Source: Bailinhaonella thermotolerans
GTDB lineage: Bacteria > Actinomycetota > Actinomycetes > Streptosporangiales > Streptosporangiaceae
Direction: 5' to 3'
Length of the DNA stretch: 64,000 nucleotides
Assembly (NCBI RefSeq): GCF_003594875.1
Contig: NZ_QZEY01000001.1
Location: 620,001 to 684,000 of the forward strand
Shown: positions 50,672-59,226 of the stretch, piece after piece
Layout: each line of letters starts with the position of its first letter
Position numbering within the stretch: the stretch's first letter is position 1
Program-made: the position numbers and the translations under genes
The notes under the pieces: model-generated
The model's input: the letters and a program-made list of their open reading frames with translations, nothing else
Database searches by the model: none
What the model was told of the DNA's origin: nothing

Positions 50672-50987
50672 CCCGGCGCGGCGGCCAGACGGTGAGGCCG
50701 GCGGCCGCCCGGCGGCACGGGGGTCGATCACCGGCGAGGGCAGGATCGCCTGCCTCAGGGCGTCCACGCTCGGCAACGAAGACCCGAGTCCTACCGGGTC
50801 TGGCGGACCCTTCCCGCCCACCCCGCCCCTGACGGAGCCGTACGGCGGCGCGCCCCCGCCCGCGCGCCGCCGTACCAGCGAGGGCCGCCGTACCAGCGAG
50901 AGCCGCCGTGCCAGCGAGGGCCGGCGGGCCGGGCGCTCCGGAGCGGGGTGGAGGGGTCGGCGGGCGATGGGGTCGGCGGGGTGGGGG
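50672..50987. other. Intergenic stretch with an 18-bp tandem repeat
   Basis: About 315 bp between convergent MarR and LysR genes, without a supported gene. GCCGCCGTACCAGCGAGG is repeated three times at 50866-50883, 50884-50901 and 50902-50919 with one or two changes. The long minus-strand open frame over it is a repeat artefact (RWYGGP units). Confidence 0.75.
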
Positions 50988-51890
50988 TCATGGGGGTGGG
51001 GGGTAGTCGCGGGAACGGGCGCGGGTGAGGTGGGTGAAGGCCCGGGAGGCGGCGCTTCGGTAGGCGTTCTCGCGGGTGAGGAGGGTGACGGTGCGGGCGG
51101 GGAGGGGCGGGTCGACCGCGATGGAGGCCAGGCGGGGGTGGCCGTGGGTGATGGCGTCGGGGAGGACGGTGGCCAGCGGGGTGCGCAGGACGATCTCGAT
51201 GAGGGCCTGGATGGAGGTGGCCTCCACCGCGACGTGGAGGTCGGCGCGGTGCCCGGCGAAGTAGGCGTCGATGCGGCCGCGCGTGGCGAAATCCCCGCTG
51301 AGCAGGGCGAGCCGGTGCTCGGTGAGTTCGCGGACGGGCAGCGGAGCGCGCCGGGCGGCGCCGGGGTGGCCGGCGCCGACGACCAGGCTGAGGGTCTCGG
51401 TGAACAGGGCGGATGCGGCGATCCCCGGCAGGTGGGGGTCGTCGAAGCCGATGCCCAGGTCGAGGTCGTCGGCCAGCAGGGCCGCCTCGATGAGGTCCTG
51501 CGGCATCTCCTTCACGTTCACGGCGATGCCCGGGTGGCGGTCGTGGAGGTCGGCGATCAGCGGGGCGACGAGGTAGGCGGTGAAGGTCGGGGTGACCGCC
51601 AGGCGCAGGTGGCCGCGGGAGAGGTCCTTCACGTCGTGCACGGCTCGCTCGCCGGCGGCCAGGTCCCGCAGGGCGCGCCGGGCGTGGTGCGCGTAGGTCT
51701 CCCCCGCGTCGGTCAGCCGTACGGCGCGGCCCGTGCGGTCCAGCAGTTGGGCGCCCACGGTGCGTTCGAGCTGCCTGATCTGCTGGGACAGGGTGGGCTG
51801 GGAGATGTGGAGGGCCTCGGCGGCGCGGGTGAAGCCGCCGTGCTCGGCCACCGCGAGCAGGTAGCGCAGATGACGCAGCTCCAGACCCAT
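50988..51890 (-). CDS. LysR-family transcriptional regulator (CynR-like)
   Basis: 300 residues from the ATG at 51888-51890. HTH: MGLELRHLRYLLAVAEHGGF then TRAAEALHISQPTLSQQIRQ. The effector domain LRLAVTPTFTAYLVAPLIAD resembles the CynR/CysB-type. The start follows a TATAGT box by seven bases, so the mRNA is probably leaderless. It is divergent from a nucleoside deaminase gene (52047), the likely target. Confidence 0.92.
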   Translation of the reverse strand: MGLELRHLRYLLAVAEHGGFTRAAEALHISQPTLSQQIRQLERTVGAQLLDRTGRAVRLTDAGETYAHHARRALRDLAAGERAVHDVKDLSRGHLRLAVTPTFTAYLVAPLIADLHDRHPGIAVNVKEMPQDLIEAALLADDLDLGIGFDDPHLPGIAASALFTETLSLVVGAGHPGAARRAPLPVRELTEHRLALLSGDFATRGRIDAYFAGHRADLHVAVEATSIQALIEIVLRTPLATVLPDAITHGHPRLASIAVDPPLPARTVTLLTRENAYRSAASRAFTHLTRARSRDYPPPP

Positions 51891-51897
51891 ACCCGTG

Positions 51898-51903
51898 ACT
51901 ATA
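51898..51903 (-). promoter_or_regulatory. Leaderless-type -10 box TATAGT of the lysR gene
   Basis: On the minus strand TATAGT is followed by seven bases and the ATG at 51890. A second box TATAGA at 51945-51950 on the plus strand may serve the deaminase. A CTATAG core is shared by both, so the two promoters face each other about 45 bp apart. Confidence 0.55.
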
Positions 51904-52046
51904 GATGGCGGCAATGGGTTTCATGGCCAACGCGTCTTGGACGCTATAGAAGCTGGTCATGCAGGATGAGGACGCAGGGGATTCGCCCCCTCTCCGGGCG
52001 GCTTCCGGCCGCCGGCTCCAAGTCTCTTCTTCTCCGGGGAGTCACC

Positions 52047-52544
52047 GTGGATTTCGTCCAGCGCACCATCGACATCGCCCGTCAGAACGTCGCCGAGGGC
52101 GGCCGGCCGTTCGCGACCGTCATCGTCAAGGACGGCGCGATCGTGGCCGAGAGCCCGAACAAGGTCGCCCAGACGAGCGACCCCACCGCCCACGCCGAGA
52201 TCCTCGCCATCCGGGAGGCGTGCACCAAGCTGGGCACCGAGCACCTGGTCGGGACCACCATCTACGTCCTCGCCCACCCGTGCCCGATGTGCCTGGGCGC
52301 TCTCTACTACTGCTCCCCCGACGAGGTGGTCTTCCTCACCACGCGCGACGCCTACGAGCCCCACTACGTGGACGACCGCAAGTACTTCGAGCTGAACACC
52401 TTCTACGACGAGTTCGCCAAGAGCTGGGAGGACCGGCGCCTGCCGATGCGCTACGAGCCCCGCGACTCCGCGGTGGAGGTCTACCGGTTCTGGCAGGAGC
52501 GCAACGGCGGCGAACGGCGCGTGCCCGGCGCTCCCACCGCCTGA
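52047..52544 (+). CDS. Nucleoside/guanine deaminase (CDA fold)
   Basis: 165 residues from the GTG at 52047 (GGGGA before). TSDPTAHAEILAIREACTKL supplies the zinc His and catalytic Glu, and LAHPCPMCLGALYYCSPDEV the P-C-x-x-C zinc cysteines. Length and the C-terminal aromatic segment (EPHYVDDRKYFELNTFYDEF) fit the guanine/tRNA-adenosine deaminase branch of dimeric deaminases. Its likely regulator is the divergent LysR. The stop lies at the start of a 60-bp tandem duplication. Confidence 0.9.
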   Translation: MDFVQRTIDIARQNVAEGGRPFATVIVKDGAIVAESPNKVAQTSDPTAHAEILAIREACTKLGTEHLVGTTIYVLAHPCPMCLGALYYCSPDEVVFLTTRDAYEPHYVDDRKYFELNTFYDEFAKSWEDRRLPMRYEPRDSAVEVYRFWQERNGGERRVPGAPTA

Positions 52545-52630
52545 GCCGGGGCGTTCTGGGGTACGGCCCACAGCCGGGCGCCCCGGGAGTACGGCACCGC
52601 CTGAGCCGGGGCGTCCTGCGGGTACGGCGC
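52535..52630 (+). repeat. 60-bp-offset tandem duplication across a stop codon
   Basis: CACCGCCTGAGCCGGGGCGT at 52535 occurs again at 52595, and both copies continue with a further similar ~15 bases ending GGTACGGC. The first copy contains the last codons and TGA of the deaminase. It is the third short duplication at a gene end in this window. Confidence 0.8.
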
Positions 52631-52651
52631 CGGCCGCGCGATACTGCCGGG

Positions 52652-53383
52652 GTGTTCACCGACGCCGCGGCCGCCGCGCTGTACGACCTGCTCAACCCGT
52701 GGGACCCCGCCCGCCACCCCGCCGACGCGTTCTTCACCGACCTGGTGATGTCCGCGGACGCCGTACTGGACGTGGGGTGCGGGACCGGCGGCATGCTCCA
52801 CCACGCGCGGGAACTCGGTCACCGCGGGCGGCTCGTCGGGCTCGACCCGGATCCGGCCGCGCTCGACCGGGCCCGGCGGCGTGCCGACGTCGAGTGGGTC
52901 GCCGGGGTAGCGGCGGACGCGGCCTGGGACCGCGAGTTCGACCTGGCGGTCATGGCGAGCAACGCCTTCCAGTGCCTGGTCGGCGATGAGGAACTCGCCG
53001 CCTCGCTGGCCGCGATCCGCGGGGCGCTCCGCGACGGGGGCCGGTTCGCGTTCGACACGCGCGACCCGCGGGCGCGCGCGTGGGAGGAGTGGACCCCGTC
53101 GAACGCCCGCGAGGTCGTGGACGCCTCCGGCCGTACGCTTCGCGTGTCCCACCGGGTCGAGGCGGTGACCGGCGACGTGGTGACGTTCACCGAGACGATC
53201 AGCGCCGGTGACGGCGAGGTCCTGCGGGCCGACCGGTCGAGTCTGCGGTTCCTGGACGTGCCGGCGCTCGGGGCGGTCCTCGGCGAGGCCGGCTTCGAGG
53301 TCGAGGCGCAGTACGGCGACCGGCCCGGCCGGCCCGTGTCCGAGGCCGGGCGTTCGATCCTCACGATCGCGCGGCGGGTCTGA
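52652..53383 (+). CDS. Class I SAM-dependent methyltransferase
   Basis: 243 residues from the GTG at 52652; a GATACT box six bases upstream suggests a leaderless transcript. SAM motif AVLDVGCGTGGMLHHARELG, acidic loop GRLVGLDPDPAALDRARRRA, and motif FDLAVMASNAFQCLVGDEEL are clear. The C-terminal beta-rich part is typical of a broad actinobacterial methyltransferase group. The substrate is unknown. Confidence 0.88.
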   Translation: MFTDAAAAALYDLLNPWDPARHPADAFFTDLVMSADAVLDVGCGTGGMLHHARELGHRGRLVGLDPDPAALDRARRRADVEWVAGVAADAAWDREFDLAVMASNAFQCLVGDEELAASLAAIRGALRDGGRFAFDTRDPRARAWEEWTPSNAREVVDASGRTLRVSHRVEAVTGDVVTFTETISAGDGEVLRADRSSLRFLDVPALGAVLGEAGFEVEAQYGDRPGRPVSEAGRSILTIARRV

Positions 53384-53428
53384 GCGGCGTCCCGGCCGCG
53401 CGGGGCCTCCTCATCCGGCTCATCCGGC

Positions 53429-53857
53429 TCATCCAGGCCCGCCCGGTGAGCCCTCCTGGTCGCCGCGCGAGCGGGCATCACGCAGGTACTCCCGGGTCGC
53501 GCGATCGAAGGCGCCGGGAGGGAGGGGCCACGGGCCGTCCCGAGGCTCGCCCAGGGCGCGCAGGGCGGGTGGTAGCGCGTCGATCCAGCCGAACGCGCCG
53601 CGCCTTCTCATCCGCCGCCGGTACAGCGCCCGCCCGGCCTCCGTGTGCCAGTAGCGGCCGACCCCGGGGTCGGCGCCGACGAGCCCGGCGGCGATCAGGC
53701 GGGGCACCGCCCGGGTGAACTCGCGCTCGGTCAGGATGGCGTGGTTGACGCCGTCGGCCGTCGCGATGATCTGGGTGAGCGAGCAGCCGTCCTCGGGGCC
53801 GGTCCCCGTGATCGCGGCGAAGACCCAGGCGTCCGAGACGTCCCACTGCGGGGTCAT
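53429..53857 (-). CDS. Small winged-helix-like protein of unknown function
   Basis: 142 residues. The N-terminal segment VSDAWVFAAITGTGPEDGCS then LTQIIATADGVNHAILTERE and FTRAVPRLIAAGLVGAD is a winged-helix topology (helix, helix, recognition helix, wing) with a Tyr/Trp wing (GRYWHTEAGRALYRRR). The C-terminal 50 residues are Pro/Gly/Arg-rich. DNA binding is possible, but no operator or partner gene is evident. It converges on the methyltransferase gene with 45 bp between. Confidence 0.6.
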   Translation of the reverse strand: MTPQWDVSDAWVFAAITGTGPEDGCSLTQIIATADGVNHAILTEREFTRAVPRLIAAGLVGADPGVGRYWHTEAGRALYRRRMRRRGAFGWIDALPPALRALGEPRDGPWPLPPGAFDRATREYLRDARSRGDQEGSPGGPG

Positions 53858-53980
53858 GTCCGCCAGGATAGGCCGCCCGGAAGCGGCCCCGGACCCGCTC
53901 CGACAGGTCGCCGGAGGGATCCCATCCCACGCCGCGGCGACCGAATCCGGCGACGGATCATCGGGGCGGGCCGGGGCGGA

Positions 53981-55075
53981 TCACGGCACCTGGGTCGTGC
54001 GGTACGGCAGGGCCGGGGGACGACGGCGGGCGCGGCCGTCCCCCCTCTCCGCTGACACGGCGGAGCCGGCTCCCGGCTCCGCCGGTAGGGCCGGGCGGGC
54101 TCCCGGCTCCGCCGGTACGGCGGGCGGGGGCGATGACGCCGTGTGCGGGATCGCCCAGGGCGGGGTCCAGGTGCCGGGGGCGCCGGGGGCGGCCGCCGTG
54201 GCGGCGAGGTGGGCGCGGAGGGCGGGCAGCGCGGGGTGGGGGTTGCCGCGGCGCCACAGGAGCGAGTGCGGGTAGACGGGCGTCGGATCGGTGACCGGGA
54301 TGCGGCGCAGGCCGTGACCGGCGGGCCAGACCAGGCGGGTGTGCCCGCCCATGAGGGTGGCCAGGGCCGGGGTGTCGGCGATGGTGTCCAGGAGCGCGTC
54401 GGAGCCGAAGTTGGGGCCGGTCGCCTCGATGGTGAGGCCGAACTCGGCGATCAGGTCGTCGTAGTAGGCGGCCCACTCGGTGCCGGGGACGATGCCCGGG
54501 ATCCAGATGCGGTGCCCGGTGAGCTGGGCGACGGTCACCGACCGGGCCGAGGCGAGCGCGTGGGCGGGCCCGGTGAGGAGTTCGAGGGGCTCGTCGTCCA
54601 CCCGCGCGGACTCGACGTCCTCCGGGAGGGGCCGGCCGGGCGCGGCGACGGCGCGGAACGTCGCGTCGATCGCGCCGGACCGCAGGGCGGCGACGGCCGT
54701 GTCCACGTCGAACAGCATCACCACGTCCAGCTCGATCTCCGGATGCGCGCGGTGGAAGGCGCGCATCAGGGCCGAGGCCGCGCTGCGCGAGGCGATCACG
54801 TCCACGCGCAGCGGGCGGCGACCGGCGAGCACGGAGGAGGCGGCGCGCTCGGCGACGCGCAGCAGGTCCCGGGCGTGGGGCAGGAACGCCTGCCCGTCGA
54901 TCGTGAGCTCGGCGCCGCGCGGCGTGCGGGTGAACAGCCGCACGCCGAGGTCGCGCTCCAGCGCGGCGATGCGCTTGGAGACGGCCTGCTGGGTGACCGC
55001 CAGCTCGGCGGCGGCGTCCTGGAACCGCCCCGCGTCGGCGGCGGCGACGAAGGTCCGGACGGATTCGAGATCCAT
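53981..55075 (-). CDS. LysR-family transcriptional regulator with low-complexity tail
   Basis: 364 residues. HTH: MDLESVRTFVAAADAGRFQD then AAAELAVTQQAVSKRIAALE; the effector domain RVDVIASRSAASALMRAFHR follows. The last 60 residues are Ala/Pro-rich with an internal repeat (PAEPGA... PAEPGAG) and are probably disordered, unlike the usual ~300-residue length. A 15-bp palindrome sits 18 bp upstream of the start. No clear target gene: the next gene upstream, the response regulator, points the same way. Confidence 0.9.
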   Translation of the reverse strand: MDLESVRTFVAAADAGRFQDAAAELAVTQQAVSKRIAALERDLGVRLFTRTPRGAELTIDGQAFLPHARDLLRVAERAASSVLAGRRPLRVDVIASRSAASALMRAFHRAHPEIELDVVMLFDVDTAVAALRSGAIDATFRAVAAPGRPLPEDVESARVDDEPLELLTGPAHALASARSVTVAQLTGHRIWIPGIVPGTEWAAYYDDLIAEFGLTIEATGPNFGSDALLDTIADTPALATLMGGHTRLVWPAGHGLRRIPVTDPTPVYPHSLLWRRGNPHPALPALRAHLAATAAAPGAPGTWTPPWAIPHTASSPPPAVPAEPGARPALPAEPGAGSAVSAERGDGRARRRPPALPYRTTQVP

Positions 55076-55092
55076 GCCGAGACCCTAGGGGA

Positions 55093-55107
55093 ACAACCAC
55101 TGGTTGT
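55093..55107. promoter_or_regulatory. LysR-box palindrome ACAACCA-c-TGGTTGT
   Basis: Perfect 7-bp arms around one base, 18 bp upstream of the lysR start at 55075. It fits the T-N11-A LysR site and an autoregulatory position. Confidence 0.6.
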
Positions 55108-55290
55108 GCCCACCCGACCCCGCGGTCGGTTGATCCCCGGGTGCGGCGCCCGCTCCGATGCCTTCGATCGCGGATCGGTTGTACGAGCGCCGGGGGCGGC
55201 GGGCACGCGGAACGGGCACCGGATGGGACGACGCGCCGCCGCCCCCCCGCGCCGGCACGCGGCGGACGCCGAGCCGTACCTGAGGGCCGG

Positions 55291-55950
55291 TCAGGTGACC
55301 AGGCCCCTGCGGTAGGCGTAGACCACGGCTTGGACCCTGTCGCGCAGATCGAGCTTGGTGAGGATGCGCGACACGTACGTCTTGACGGTCTCCTGGCTGA
55401 TCACCAGGGTCGCGGCGATCTCGCTGTTGGACAGGCCGTCGGCGATCAGGCGCAGCACCTCCAGCTCGCGCGGGGTCAGCGCCGCGTCCTCCGGCGTGCC
55501 CTCGGCCGGGCGGATCCGGGAGGCGTACCTGCCGACGAGCCGCCGCGTCACCTCCGGCGCCAGCAGCGCGGCGCCCGACGCGACGATGCGGATGCCGTTC
55601 AGCAACTGCGCGGGCGGGGCGTCCTTGAGCAGGAACCCGCTCGCCCCGGCCCGCAGCGCCTCGTAGACGTACTCGTCCAGGTTGAAGGTGGTCACCACGA
55701 GCACCTTGACCGGGTTCTCCACGCCGGCGCCGGCCAGCAGCCGGGTCGCCCCGATGCCGTCGAGCACCGGCATCCGCACGTCCATCACCACGATGTCGGG
55801 GTTCAGCCGGCGGGCGAGGTCCACCGCCGTACGGCCGTCGCCGCACTCGCCCACCACCTCCAGGTCCGGCTGCGCGTCGATGATCGTCGAGAACCCGGTG
55901 CGGATCAGCGCCTGGTCGTCGCAGACCAGGACCCGGACCGGCGCCGTCAC
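55291..55950 (-). CDS. NarL/LuxR-type response regulator
   Basis: 219 residues from the GTG at 55948-55950, which overlaps the kinase stop (GTGA). Receiver domain: VRVLVCDDQALIRTGF, phospho-Asp in NPDIVVMDVRMPVLDG, Lys in GASGFLLKDAPPAQL. The LuxR HTH is LTPRELEVLRLIADGLSNSE then IAATLVISQETVKTYVSRIL. With the kinase and the CPBP protein it forms a three-gene minus-strand operon. Its target may be the 58-kb dyad. Confidence 0.94.
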   Translation of the reverse strand: MTAPVRVLVCDDQALIRTGFSTIIDAQPDLEVVGECGDGRTAVDLARRLNPDIVVMDVRMPVLDGIGATRLLAGAGVENPVKVLVVTTFNLDEYVYEALRAGASGFLLKDAPPAQLLNGIRIVASGAALLAPEVTRRLVGRYASRIRPAEGTPEDAALTPRELEVLRLIADGLSNSEIAATLVISQETVKTYVSRILTKLDLRDRVQAVVYAYRRGLVT

Positions 55951-57101
55951 GACGGGCTCCCGGCGGGGACGCGAGCCCGTACGGCGAAGCCGCCGTCCGC
56001 CTGCCGTCCGGCGCTGAAGTCGCCGCCCAGGGCCTCCACCCGCTCGCGCAGCCCGGCCAGGCCCCGCCCGCCGCCGCCCGGGGTGGCGGCCCGGCGGCCG
56101 GCGCCCTCGGTGCTGACCTCCACGCTGATCTCCTTCTCGCCGTGCCGTACCCGGACCGCCGTGGGGCTGCCGTGGGCGTGTTTGAGGGCGTTCGTCAGGG
56201 CCTCCTGGACGACCCGGTAGGTCACGAACTCCGCGCTGCCCGCAGGCTCCGCCGGCCTGCCCTCCTCGGTGAACTCCACCGGCTGGCCCGCCCGGCGGGT
56301 CTGCTCCACCAGCGCGCGCAGATCGCCGGTGGAGGGCGGCCCGGCGTCCGCGTCGTGATCGGCCTTGAGCAGGTCGAGCATGTGGCGCAGGTCGGCGATC
56401 GCCCGCCGGCCGGTGTCGGTGACGGCGCTCAGCGTCGCGTCCAGGCGGTCGGGGGCGGCCGTCAGGTAGCGGGCGGCCTCGGCCTGCACGACCATCGCCG
56501 TCACGTGGTGCGTCACCACGTCGTGCAGCTCGCGGGCGATCCGGGTGCGCTCGGCGGCGCGGGTGGCCTCGGCGACGTGGCGGCGCCGTTCCGCCTCGGC
56601 GGCGCGGGTCGAGCGCAGCCACGCCCCGATCCCCCACGCCAGGCCGAGGGCCAGGTAGAACACGACGTACCCCTCCACCCGCTCCGTCGCGCCGAGCCGG
56701 CCGAGCGCGATCGCCAGCGGCACGTACGCCAGGGAGAGCAGGACCACGGCGAGCCGCCGGTGGCGCTCCAGATGGGCGCCCGCGCTGATCAGCGCGACGG
56801 GCATCGCGTTGCTCGCGAGCACGTGGTACGCGAGGAGCTGGTCGGCGGCGAAGCCCAGCGACACCAGCGCCAGGCACAGCGCCGGCCACCTCCGGCGCAC
56901 CGCGAGCGGCAGGCACTCCAGGGCGATCACCACGAGCGCCCACGCGTCCAGGGGGCGGGCCGGCAGGTCGCCGACCTGCGTGCCCTTGCCGTGGAGCGCC
57001 GGCAGGACCGACGCGACGGCCAGCAGCAGCCCGAACGGCGCGTCCCGCACCACGACGTCGCGCCGCCGCCACCACCGCGTGACCCGCCCTGAATCGATCA
57101 C
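55947..57101 (-). CDS. Sensor histidine kinase (HisKA_3 / NarX-DesK type)
   Basis: 384 residues from the GTG at 57099-57101, overlapping the CPBP stop by four bases. About five or six membrane segments occupy residues 20-165, with almost no extracellular loop (intramembrane-sensing type). The phospho-His lies in ERTIARELHDVVTHHVTAMV-like sequence (RIARELHDVVTHHVTAM). The ATPase has VVQEALTNALKHAHGSPTAV and GRGLAGLRERVEALGG. It probably phosphorylates the downstream response regulator. A stimulus in the membrane is likely, given the coupled CPBP protein. Confidence 0.93.
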   Translation of the reverse strand: MIDSGRVTRWWRRRDVVVRDAPFGLLLAVASVLPALHGKGTQVGDLPARPLDAWALVVIALECLPLAVRRRWPALCLALVSLGFAADQLLAYHVLASNAMPVALISAGAHLERHRRLAVVLLSLAYVPLAIALGRLGATERVEGYVVFYLALGLAWGIGAWLRSTRAAEAERRRHVAEATRAAERTRIARELHDVVTHHVTAMVVQAEAARYLTAAPDRLDATLSAVTDTGRRAIADLRHMLDLLKADHDADAGPPSTGDLRALVEQTRRAGQPVEFTEEGRPAEPAGSAEFVTYRVVQEALTNALKHAHGSPTAVRVRHGEKEISVEVSTEGAGRRAATPGGGGRGLAGLRERVEALGGDFSAGRQADGGFAVRARVPAGSPS

Positions 57102-57919
57102 TGGGCGAGCGTAGCGGTCGCGCCGCGCCGGAGCGGGACCACGTTGCCGCGCCGCCGGGCCAGCCACATGAACACCACCGTCAGCAGCAGGCCGAGCACC
57201 ACCGCGTACGGGCTCGCCTCCGGCCCGAACTCGCCGCCCGTGAGCAGGGCCGGGCCCGACGTCACGCCGTTCAGCAGCCCCTGCGCGACCCCGTTGCCCG
57301 AGACCTCGGCGCCGAAGACGCCGGCCGCCGCGAAGTTCCAGCCGAAGTGCACGCCGATCGGCAGCCACAGGGTGCGCGTGGCGGCGTAGGCGGCGGCGAG
57401 CATCCCGCCCGCCTCGATCGCGATGGCCAGCGCGCCCCACAGGTCGGCGTGCGGGTTGAACAGGTGCGACAGGCCGAACAGCAGACCGGTCAGGGTCAGC
57501 GCGGGCCAGGTTCCCAGGCGGTCCTCGGCGATCCGGAACAGGATGCCGCGGAACAGCAGCTCCTCCGTCACCGCCGCGGCGGCCATGAAGCCGAGCAGTC
57601 CGACCGCGCCCGCCGGCGAGCCCAGGCCGTCGATCCGGTAACCGCCCACCAGCGCGATGTTGAAGATCACGGCCGCGAACAGCGCGACCCCGATCAGCGT
57701 CCCGCGCGCGACGGCCCGGGTTGCGCCCGCCGTCGCCACCTCCACCGGGTCGCGGCGCTCGGACCAGCGCACCGCGCGGCCGTACACCGGCACGGCGAGC
57801 ACGGCCGTCGCGACGCCGAGGAGCAGGGTGAGCAGCGGGTTTCCCCGCGCCGCGCCCACGGCCGCGCCTCCTGCGAAGGCGACCACCGCGACGGGCACGA
57901 GTTGTTTCAGCAACCGCAT
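57098..57919 (-). CDS. CPBP-family intramembrane metalloprotease-like protein
   Basis: 273 residues with about seven or eight membrane segments. The CPBP/Abi motifs are complete: AVTEELLFRGILFRI (E-E-x-x-x-R), LLFGLSHLFNPH (F-x-x-x-H) and GVHFGWNFAAAG (H-x-x-x-N). It is the first gene of an operon with a histidine kinase and a response regulator (both junctions are GTGA overlaps). It may process a signal peptide or regulate the kinase. The promoter lies in the 57,997-58,115 dyad region. Confidence 0.92.
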   Translation of the reverse strand: MRLLKQLVPVAVVAFAGGAAVGAARGNPLLTLLLGVATAVLAVPVYGRAVRWSERRDPVEVATAGATRAVARGTLIGVALFAAVIFNIALVGGYRIDGLGSPAGAVGLLGFMAAAAVTEELLFRGILFRIAEDRLGTWPALTLTGLLFGLSHLFNPHADLWGALAIAIEAGGMLAAAYAATRTLWLPIGVHFGWNFAAAGVFGAEVSGNGVAQGLLNGVTSGPALLTGGEFGPEASPYAVVLGLLLTVVFMWLARRRGNVVPLRRGATATLAQ

Positions 57920-57996
57920 GGGACTTCCTTTGGCGTGGGGAGCCGGCGGCGGGCCCGCCGTACGCCGGGAAACGCTAGGCGTCCGGCGGCCCCGGA

Positions 57997-58115
57997 ATCG
58001 TCCCCGTGGGGTGGACAGTCACGGGTAGCTCGCGCGGGGGACAGCGGCGCTTCCCGGCCGGCCGCGCCTGTCCCCCGCGCGAGCTACCGGCGAATGTCCA
58101 CTCCGCGGGGACGAT
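57997..58115. promoter_or_regulatory. Large dyad (48-nt imperfect arms) in a divergent promoter region
   Basis: The left arm 57997-58044 is mirrored by 58068-58115. The inner 21 bases (GGTAGCTCGCGCGGGGGACA plus G) pair perfectly, and outer parts ATCGTCCCCG and TGGACA also match, with small mismatches in between. It lies between the CPBP-kinase-regulator operon and the divergent lipoprotein hydrolase. It may be a pair of facing promoters with the same motif, or an operator for the response regulator. As RNA it would form a very stable hairpin. Confidence 0.85.
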
Positions 58116-58224
58116 CACGGCACCGCCCGGTCCGTAGCGTTGCGGAGCGGCCACGGCGCCCCCGCGGTTCCGCCGCCCCGCCGCCGTGCGCGTCCCCTCA
58201 CCGACCCCCACCCCGGAGGACCCC

Positions 58225-59226
58225 ATGCTCCGCAAGATCAAGACTTCCGTCGCCGCCGCGCTGTGCTGCACCGCCCTCGGCGCGGGGGCCGCCGGATGCG
58301 ACGGCGACGCGCTGGAGAACTGGGACCCCCTCGCCTCCCCCACGCGGGCCGCCGGCGCCGCCACAGGCACCCCCGGGACCGGCGCACCGGCACCCGGGAC
58401 CGGCACGCCGACGCCCGGGATCGGAACTCCGGAGACCGACGCGGCCCCGATCTCCGGGACGCGGAAGATCCAGGTCGCGGGACGGTCGGTGAACGTGTCC
58501 TGCTCGGGCGACGTCCCGGGCAAGGGCGGGCCCGTCGTCGTCCTGCTGCACGGGGCCGGCGATGGGCTGGACAAGCTGGCCGCCTTCCAGAAGACGCTGA
58601 GCGCGCGGCACCGGGTCTGCTCCTACGACCGGCTCGGCGCGGGCGCGAGCGACAAGCCGGCCGGCCCGCAGGACTTCGCCGCCACGGGCGGGATCCTGAC
58701 CGGGGTGCTCGACCGCGTCGCCGGCGACCGCCCGGTCGTCCTGGCCGGGCACTCCCTGGGCGGGCTGATCGCCGCCAGGTACGCCCCCGACCACACGGAC
58801 AGGGTCAAGGGGCTGGTCCTCATGGACGCCACCCCGCCCACCATGATGGCCGACGTCAAGAAGGCGATCCCCGAGTCCGCCACCGGCCCGGCCGCCGAGC
58901 TGCGCGCCCAGAACCTCGCGGTCTTCCAGGGCCAGAACCCCGAGCTGCTCGTCATCCCCGACGGCGCGGTCCGCCCCGCGGGGGACATCCCGGTGGAGGT
59001 GATCCAGCACGGCACGAAGTACCTCGCGGCCATCCCCCAGCACGGCCCGCGCCTGGAGCGCGCCTGGGCCGCCGGGCAGCGCGAATGGCTCGCCCTGTCC
59101 CCCGCCGCCAAGCTCACCACCGCCCCGGGGAGCGGCCATCACATCTACGTCGACCAGCCCGAGGTCGCCGTCCAGGCCATCGACCGCGTCACCGCGCGTG
59201 CCGTACGGCAAGCGCCCGGCGAGTGA
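58225..59226 (+). CDS. Alpha/beta-hydrolase lipoprotein
   Basis: 333 residues; SD GGAGGA. The N-terminus has a hydrophobic stretch and lipobox GAGAAGC (Cys at about 25), then a Pro/Thr/Gly-rich spacer with repeats (GTGAPAPGTGTPTPG). The hydrolase domain has VVVLLHGAGDG, nucleophile VLAGHSLGGLIAARYAP, and the final His in APGSGHHIYVDQP. It should act outside the membrane on small esters, epoxides or amides. The gene's last codons belong to a 32-bp repeat family that continues into the intergenic region. It is divergent from the two-component operon. Confidence 0.87.
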   Translation: MLRKIKTSVAAALCCTALGAGAAGCDGDALENWDPLASPTRAAGAATGTPGTGAPAPGTGTPTPGIGTPETDAAPISGTRKIQVAGRSVNVSCSGDVPGKGGPVVVLLHGAGDGLDKLAAFQKTLSARHRVCSYDRLGAGASDKPAGPQDFAATGGILTGVLDRVAGDRPVVLAGHSLGGLIAARYAPDHTDRVKGLVLMDATPPTMMADVKKAIPESATGPAAELRAQNLAVFQGQNPELLVIPDGAVRPAGDIPVEVIQHGTKYLAAIPQHGPRLERAWAAGQREWLALSPAAKLTTAPGSGHHIYVDQPEVAVQAIDRVTARAVRQAPGE

